A DNA stretch of 59,713 bases, taken from contig NZ_JANJTL010000161.1 of NCBI RefSeq assembly GCF_024711105.1, forward strand, positions 1 to 59,713, read 5' to 3'. The notes under the pieces are model-generated. The model was not told the DNA's origin, made no database searches, and saw nothing but the letters and a program-made list of their open reading frames with translations. The position numbers and the translations under genes are program-made. Source of the stretch: Brevundimonas sp. Its GTDB lineage: Bacteria > Pseudomonadota > Alphaproteobacteria > Caulobacterales > Caulobacteraceae. Shown here piece by piece: positions 55,410-59,713 of this stretch. Position 1 is the first letter of the stretch, and every line of letters begins with the position of its first letter.

Positions 55410-56432
55410 TTAGCGGTTGATGTTGATCGTGGCGCGGCGGTTCAGCGGCTCGCGAACGCCATCGGCGGTCGGACGGGCCAGATCGGTCTCGCCACGGCCT
55501 TCGGTCGTGATCGAGGCGCCGGTCACGCCGTTGGCCACCAGGGCGTCACGGACGGTCGCGGCGCGGCGCTGCGACAGACGCACGTTGTAGGCGGCCGAAC
55601 CGGAGGTGTCGGCGTGACCCACGACGTGAACCCGCGTGGCGCCGCCGGCACGGGCGTGAGCCGCGGCCTGGCGAACGATTTCCTGCGCCTGCGGCGTCAG
55701 GTCGTAGCGGTCCCAGTCGAACAGCACCACGAACTCACGCGCGTTCCAGACCGGCGGAGGCGGCGGAGGCGGCGGCGGCGGCGGAGGCGGCGGGGGCGGA
55801 GGCGGCGGCGGCGGCGGCGGCGGCGGCGGGGTCACCCAGCGGCCACCGAAGCGGCGGACGTAGGAGATGGTGTAGACGTTCGCGTCGCCGTTGGCCGGAC
55901 CCGGATAGACGTCCGAGTAGAAGCCGTCGTCCTGGTTGTCGAAGCGGGTGTAGTCGACGCGCAGGCCGTTGGCGCCGCCACCGAAGAACCACTGGGCGCC
56001 GACACCGTAGTTGATCGAGTTCGACTCGGAGTCGCCAAGGCCCTCAACACCAAGCGTGTTGGTGCCGTAACCGAGGCGGAACAGCAGTTCGAAGCTGTTC
56101 GAAGCCGGAGCCACGCCGACCAGGTAGGCGGCGTACTGGCGTTCGAGGTTGACGTTGCCGATCGGCGTGTCTTCCTCGTCGAAGCCCATCGAGCCTTCCA
56201 GCTCGGCGCCGAACCAGCGGTTGAAGCGCAGACCACCGCGCAGGGTGGCGGCGTTCAGGCCCACGTCGCCAGGACCGCCAACGGCCGGACCGTCAGCGTG
56301 AACCTCGAAGCGGGACACGCCCACGTTGATGTAGGGGCTCACGCCCTCGTACCAGACCCATTCCTGGGCCGTGGCGGCCGATCCCGCCGCCAGAAGGGCG
56401 ACGGCGGACGCCGATGCCAGAACGAACTTCAT
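55410..56432 (-). CDS. OmpA-family outer membrane protein with 26-residue polyproline linker (paralogue 2)
   Basis: A 340-residue precursor: signal peptide (MKFVLASASAVALLAAGSAA, about 1-23), an N-terminal barrel of about 175 residues (WYEGVSPYINVGVSRFEVH, GGLRFNRWFGAELEGSMGFD, YAAYLVGVAPASNSFELLFR, YTISYVRRFGGRW), a run of 26 prolines, and an OmpA C-terminal domain (FVVLFDWDRYDLTPQAQEIV, VVGHADTSGSAAYNVRLSQR, NRRATININR). The barrel is unrelated in detail to paralogue 1 while the tail is almost the same. A GAGGTGA ribosome site precedes the ATG at 56432. No EcfG-type promoter was seen upstream. Confidence 0.94.
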   Translation of the reverse strand: MKFVLASASAVALLAAGSAATAQEWVWYEGVSPYINVGVSRFEVHADGPAVGGPGDVGLNAATLRGGLRFNRWFGAELEGSMGFDEEDTPIGNVNLERQYAAYLVGVAPASNSFELLFRLGYGTNTLGVEGLGDSESNSINYGVGAQWFFGGGANGLRVDYTRFDNQDDGFYSDVYPGPANGDANVYTISYVRRFGGRWVTPPPPPPPPPPPPPPPPPPPPPPPPPPVWNAREFVVLFDWDRYDLTPQAQEIVRQAAAHARAGGATRVHVVGHADTSGSAAYNVRLSQRRAATVRDALVANGVTGASITTEGRGETDLARPTADGVREPLNRRATININR

Positions 56433-56688
56433 CGATGTCACCTCGAAAAGCTTAGGCGGCCCTCCCGCCATCATTTGACTGATAAGCGGGACTGCCGAAG
56501 GTTCATAGGGTTCAAGGCCCCGGGCCGGGGCGAAACGCCGCAGGGCGCGGCATTTCGGCAACGGTGTGACCAAACCATGGCGTAGCGTCACGGTTCGCCG
56601 CGAAGCTGAACCGCGGCCCAGCAGCGGTCAACCCGCGCGCTCGCGAAAACGCTTCTTTCAACGCCGGTTTTCCGGGGCTAAGGCCGCA

Positions 56689-57885
56689 ATGTCACGTCGG
56701 GAGCCTGTCTTGAGCGCGCAATCCACCCCCTCGGGCGCGGTCATCGCCGCCACCGGGCTGTTTACGCCGGAGCAGTCGATATCGAACGCGGAGCTCGTCG
56801 AGGCCTTCAACGCCTACGTCGAGCGCTTCAACGCTGCCAATGCGGACCGAATCAGTTCGGGCGCGATCGAACCCCTGGCGCCGTCTTCGGTGGAGTTCGT
56901 GGAGAAGGCATCGGGGATCCGCTCGCGGTTCGTGCTGGACAAGGCCGGGATTCTAGATCCCGAACGCATGACCCCTCACCTGCCGGAGCGCTCGAACGAG
57001 GAGCTGTCCATCCTGGCGGAGATCGCGGTGAAGGCGGCGGAGGACGCGATCCGACGCTGGGGCAAGCCCGCTTCGCGAATCGATGCGGTGCTCTGCGCGG
57101 CCTCCAATATGCAACGCCCCTACCCCGCTATGGCCATCGAGGTGCAGCAGGCGCTGGGCATCGAGGGCTTCGCCTTCGACATGAACGTCGCCTGCTCGTC
57201 GGCCACCTTCGGCATCAAGACAGCGGCGGACTTCATCGCCTCGGGGTCCTGCCGAGCGGTGCTCGTGGTCAATCCGGAGATCTGCTCGGCCCACCTGAAC
57301 TTCCGCGACCGGGACAGCCACTTCATCTTCGGCGATGTGGCCACCGCCGTGATCGTCGAGCGCGCCGACGAGGCGGTGGGGGGCTGGGAGATCCTGGGCA
57401 CGCGGCTGAAGACGGTGTTCTCGAACAACATCCGCAACAACTTCGGCTTTCTTAACCGCCCCGCCCGTCCGACTGACCGGCTGGAATCGGGCGAGTCCAA
57501 CGGCGAGGGGGCCGATCCGCTGACCGACCGGCTGTTCGTCCAGCAGGGCCGAAAGGTCTTCAAAGATGTGGTGCCGATGGTCTCCGACCTGATCGTCGAC
57601 CACGCTCACGACCTGGGGCTGGATCCCGCGGCCCTGAAGCGGCTGTGGCTTCACCAGGCCAACATCAACATGAACGACTTCATCGGCCGCAAGGTGCTCG
57701 GACGTGATCCGACGCCCCGGGAGAACGTCATCATCCTGGACGAGTACGCCAACACCTCCTCGGCCGGCTCCATCATCGCCTTCCATCTCAACAGCGATGA
57801 CCTGCACGCCGGGGACACCGGCCTGATCTGCTCCTTTGGCGCCGGCTATTCCGCCGGGACGGTCTTCGTGAGGAAACGCGCATGA
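56689..57885 (+). CDS. Beta-ketoacyl-ACP synthase III-like condensing enzyme
   Basis: A 398-residue thiolase-fold enzyme of the FabH type. The catalytic Cys is in FDMNVACSSATFGIKTAADF (about 163-182), the His in LWLHQANINMNDF (about 320-332) and the Asn in DEYANTSSAGSII (about 350-362). It probably starts fatty-acid or secondary-lipid chains by condensing an acyl-CoA with malonyl-ACP. It is longer than the ~320-residue housekeeping FabH, with an insert after GLFTPEQSIS, as in the variant annotated FabH in Caulobacterales. The start is at 56689 (ATG) or a TTG at 56710. It is coupled by ATGA to the next gene. Confidence 0.88.
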   Translation: MSRREPVLSAQSTPSGAVIAATGLFTPEQSISNAELVEAFNAYVERFNAANADRISSGAIEPLAPSSVEFVEKASGIRSRFVLDKAGILDPERMTPHLPERSNEELSILAEIAVKAAEDAIRRWGKPASRIDAVLCAASNMQRPYPAMAIEVQQALGIEGFAFDMNVACSSATFGIKTAADFIASGSCRAVLVVNPEICSAHLNFRDRDSHFIFGDVATAVIVERADEAVGGWEILGTRLKTVFSNNIRNNFGFLNRPARPTDRLESGESNGEGADPLTDRLFVQQGRKVFKDVVPMVSDLIVDHAHDLGLDPAALKRLWLHQANINMNDFIGRKVLGRDPTPRENVIILDEYANTSSAGSIIAFHLNSDDLHAGDTGLICSFGAGYSAGTVFVRKRA

Positions 57886-58319
57886 CGCTGGACCGCACCG
57901 ACATCGGCGCCGTGATCGACGCCATGTATGCCTCCATTTCCGGACCGGCGGGGCCGCGCGACTGGGCGCTTTCGGCCCAGGCCTTCCATCCGGACAGCCG
58001 CCAGGCGCGCACCGGGGTCGACGCCCAGGGCCGTCCATGGATCAAGATCATGGATCAGTCCGCCTATCAGGCGGACGTCGAGCCCTTCTTCGCCGCCAAC
58101 AGCTTCTACGAGGTCGAAACGGCGCGCCGCGTCGACGTCTTCGGCAACATGGCCCACGTCTGGAGTGTCTATGAGGCGCGCACCCACCCCGACGACGCCG
58201 AGCCGGAACGGCGGGGCATCAATTCTATCCAGCTCTACCGAGACGATGAGGGCCGCTGGTCGATCCTGAACATGATCTGGGACAACGAACGGCCCGGCCT
58301 GACCGTCCCGCCGCTCTAG
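57882..58319 (+). CDS. NTF2/SnoaL-like small protein
   Basis: A 145-residue protein with the cone-shaped NTF2-like pattern: helix DIGAVIDAMYASISGPAGPR, ALSAQAFHPDSRQ, then strands FYEVETARRVDVFGNMAHVW (about 70-89) and GINSIQLYRDDEGRWSILNM (about 111-130). Such domains bind small hydrophobic ligands or act as isomerases and dehydratases; no active-site residues can be fixed. The ATG overlaps the FabH-like stop (ATGA), so it may modify or carry the product of that enzyme. Its TAG shares CTAG with the convergent protease gene. Confidence 0.78.
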   Translation: MTLDRTDIGAVIDAMYASISGPAGPRDWALSAQAFHPDSRQARTGVDAQGRPWIKIMDQSAYQADVEPFFAANSFYEVETARRVDVFGNMAHVWSVYEARTHPDDAEPERRGINSIQLYRDDEGRWSILNMIWDNERPGLTVPPL

Positions 58320-59494
58320 CGCTCGGGCGGGTGCTCGGCCTTCCACTCCATGGCCATGCGGATCCGGTTCTCGACGCTGGGATGGTCGTAGAAGAAGAAC
58401 TCCTCGATCGGCGACGGTGACGGCGCGCGATACTCCGCCGTCTTGATCAAGGCGGCGGCCAGGCCGTCCGGCTCGTTCGCGTGTTCGAGCGAGAACCGGT
58501 CGGCGTCCGTCTCGATGGTGCGGATCATGGTGTTGAAGACCGGCGTGGCCAGCACCGCCAGGAAGCTCAGCACCACGCCCAGAACCGGAAGTCCCGCGGG
58601 GTCCTCGATCCCGCCGACGCGGTTCGCGCCCAGCAGGCGGCGCGCTACCGGATAGAGCCGGTCAGCCAGCCAGAAGGCCGACATGGCCAGCACACCCATG
58701 ATCGCGGTCATCCAGAGCGCATGCATGTGGACGTAGTGGCCCATCTCGTGACCCACGACACCACGGACCTCCGCAAGATCAGCCCCCTGCTGAAACATGA
58801 CATCGCTCATGGCCACGCGCGCCGTGCCGAACAGGCCCGAGACATTGGCCGTGTAGCGGTCCGATTGCCGGCTCCCGTCGTAGATGTAGATCTTGTCCGA
58901 GGGCGTTCCCGTCCGCTCGGCGAGTTCGACCACCGCGTCGCGGACCGGTCCGTCCGGCGCGGGCGTATAGGTGTTGAACAGCGGCTCGATGAAGATCGGC
59001 GCGGCCAGCAGCATCAGGGCGATGAAGGCGGCGGTCAGACCGCCCGCCCAGGCCCACCAGAGCCGGCCCGCACGGCGGATCAGGGCGTAGATGCCGATCA
59101 ACAGGACGGCGCTCAGGAGCGTGGAGATGGCCGCGGACATCGCTCCCTCCGCGAGCCAGCCGCCCACCGGCTGGCTGGTCAGGCCGTATTCCGTCTCACG
59201 CCGCCAGCCGGACCACCAGGCCCAGGGCAGGCTGAGCAGCCAGGTCAGGACGGCGTAGACGACGGCGATCGCGGCGACCGTGAGGTTGGGCCGGCTGCGG
59301 CTCCGGTTGAGGCGGTCGCGGACGCCGGTGAGCAGGCCCATGCGGATGATCAGCCATCCGACCACGACAGAGACGACGAAGCCCCACAGGATCAGCCAGT
59401 GCGATCCTTGCGTGTAGCTGACCGCCCGTTCGAGCTCCTCCGGCGACATGGTCGCAAGCCAGCGCGCGGTTTCCGCCTGGACGTCCACAGCCAT
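58316..59494 (-). CDS. M48 family metalloprotease, Ste24-like
   Basis: A 392-residue membrane zinc protease. An N-terminal M48 domain of about five helices (about 28-185) precedes the catalytic part with YDGSRQSDRYTANVSGLFG (about 205-223), the zinc motif HEMGH in GVVGHEMGHYVHMHAL (about 250-265), a membrane helix pair and the third ligand in IRTIETDADRFSLEHANEPD (about 322-341). The layout is that of Ste24/CAAX-type proteases. Prenyl substrates are not expected in bacteria; protein quality control is likely. It is distinct from the HtpX-like enzyme at 3764-4786. Confidence 0.92.
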   Translation of the reverse strand: MAVDVQAETARWLATMSPEELERAVSYTQGSHWLILWGFVVSVVVGWLIIRMGLLTGVRDRLNRSRSRPNLTVAAIAVVYAVLTWLLSLPWAWWSGWRRETEYGLTSQPVGGWLAEGAMSAAISTLLSAVLLIGIYALIRRAGRLWWAWAGGLTAAFIALMLLAAPIFIEPLFNTYTPAPDGPVRDAVVELAERTGTPSDKIYIYDGSRQSDRYTANVSGLFGTARVAMSDVMFQQGADLAEVRGVVGHEMGHYVHMHALWMTAIMGVLAMSAFWLADRLYPVARRLLGANRVGGIEDPAGLPVLGVVLSFLAVLATPVFNTMIRTIETDADRFSLEHANEPDGLAAALIKTAEYRAPSPSPIEEFFFYDHPSVENRIRMAMEWKAEHPPER

Positions 59495-59539
59495 GACCGC
59501 CCCCCCTGTTTCCCGGGCGGGAGAAGAGCCCGAGCCAGG

Positions 59540-59713
59540 ATTTCGGACAAGAGAAAAGGCGCGCCCGACCAGCCCGCGCGGGGCGCGGTGGCCGGGGGCG
59601 GCCGTCCGCTCGCGTTGGCGGCCCGCGGCGACCTGCTCGACCGCCTGTGCCTGGAGCTGTCGCGGCCGGGCGTGTCCGTCGTGCTCGGCACCCCGGCCTT
59701 CATCGAGGATCTG
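59540..59713 (+). CDS. Possible start of a plus-strand gene cut by the window edge
   Basis: A plus-strand frame stays open from before 59540 to the edge. From about 59600 its translation (PLALAARGDLLDRLCLELSR, PGVSVVLGTPAFIEDL) has protein-like composition. No ATG is available; GTG at 59588 or a start outside normal codons would be needed. No family recognised from so little sequence. It could be a divergent neighbour of the protease gene or chance in GC-rich DNA. Confidence 0.3.
   Translation, partial: MSDKRKGAPDQPARGAVAGGGRPLALAARGDLLDRLCLELSRPGVSVVLGTPAFIEDL

Noticed and set aside
59392-59703. Minus-strand open frame of 103 codons upstream of the Ste24-like gene
   Set aside because: Overlaps the start of the protease gene in another frame and is Arg/Ser/Pro-rich without similarity.

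Overview
The window is a compact, very GC-rich stretch of alphaproteobacterial chromosome. Its gene content points to Caulobacterales, most likely a Brevundimonas-like member of Caulobacteraceae: dusB beside ntrY, a fused ispDF, a pyruvate dehydrogenase operon with a lipoyl-bearing E1 beta and a DUF5076 gene, a fused-type bc1 operon petABC, an EcfG-type general stress sigma factor, a KGG stress protein, and OmpA-like porins with long polyproline linkers. The taxonomic call is inference from gene content and codon style; no rRNA or tRNA gene was found in the window.

Layout. 1-6.9 kb: partial ntrY, dusB, a MAPEG protein, ispDF, an M48 protease/LemA pair, a LigB-type dioxygenase and wrbA. 6.9-14.2 kb: the pyruvate dehydrogenase operon (pdhA-pdhB-DUF5076-pdhC-lpd), an FtsB-like septum protein and enolase. 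14.2-21.7 kb: a small lipoprotein, a frameshifted lipoprotein gene, rpmF, an acetyltransferase, pyrG, secG, a YkvA protein, tpiA, a TauE/SafE transporter and a CorC-like protein. 21.9-28.7 kb: an amine oxidase, a secreted beta-barrel protein, an FkbM methyltransferase behind the bc1 operon petABC, and a membrane dipeptidase. 28.9-36.4 kb: hemF, smpB, dapA, a soluble lytic transglycosylase and a TetR-controlled metal-chelate ABC importer. 36.6-45.5 kb: a GT2 glycosyltransferase, two RNA methyltransferases, a repeat-containing lower-GC gap of about 0.7 kb, the helicase hrpB with a palindromic element inside its reading frame, an amino acid permease and an MBL hydrolase. 45.6-59.7 kb: a receiver protein, small stress proteins, the EcfG sigma factor with a convergent NepR-like ORF, an acyl-CoA dehydrogenase, an SCP2 protein, a LysM/M23 lipoprotein, a MoxR ATPase, an HD hydrolase with a Nudix-type regulator, two tandem OmpA paralogues, a FabH-like synthase with an NTF2-like partner, and a Ste24-type protease.

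Themes. Most genes are core metabolism, respiration, envelope or translation functions, packed so tightly that many co-directional genes overlap by ATGA or TGATG. Four convergent pairs end on one shared CTAG that is a TAG stop on both strands. Five sites resembling the sigma-EcfG promoter (GGAAC-N16/17-CGTT) are seen: two exact ones, upstream of the sigma gene itself and of one OmpA paralogue, and three weaker ones upstream of the KGG gene, a small lipoprotein and wrbA. Together with the convergent NepR-like ORF they suggest a local slice of the general stress regulon.

The least ordinary pieces are the 114-bp inverted repeat inserted in frame in hrpB, the NepR-like ORF facing ecfG, the OmpA pair with nearly identical C-terminal halves but unrelated barrels, the structured hemF leader, the frameshifted lipoprotein gene and the lower-GC gap at 39.7-40.4 kb. 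I found no CRISPR array, complete insertion sequence, prophage or recognisable defence system.
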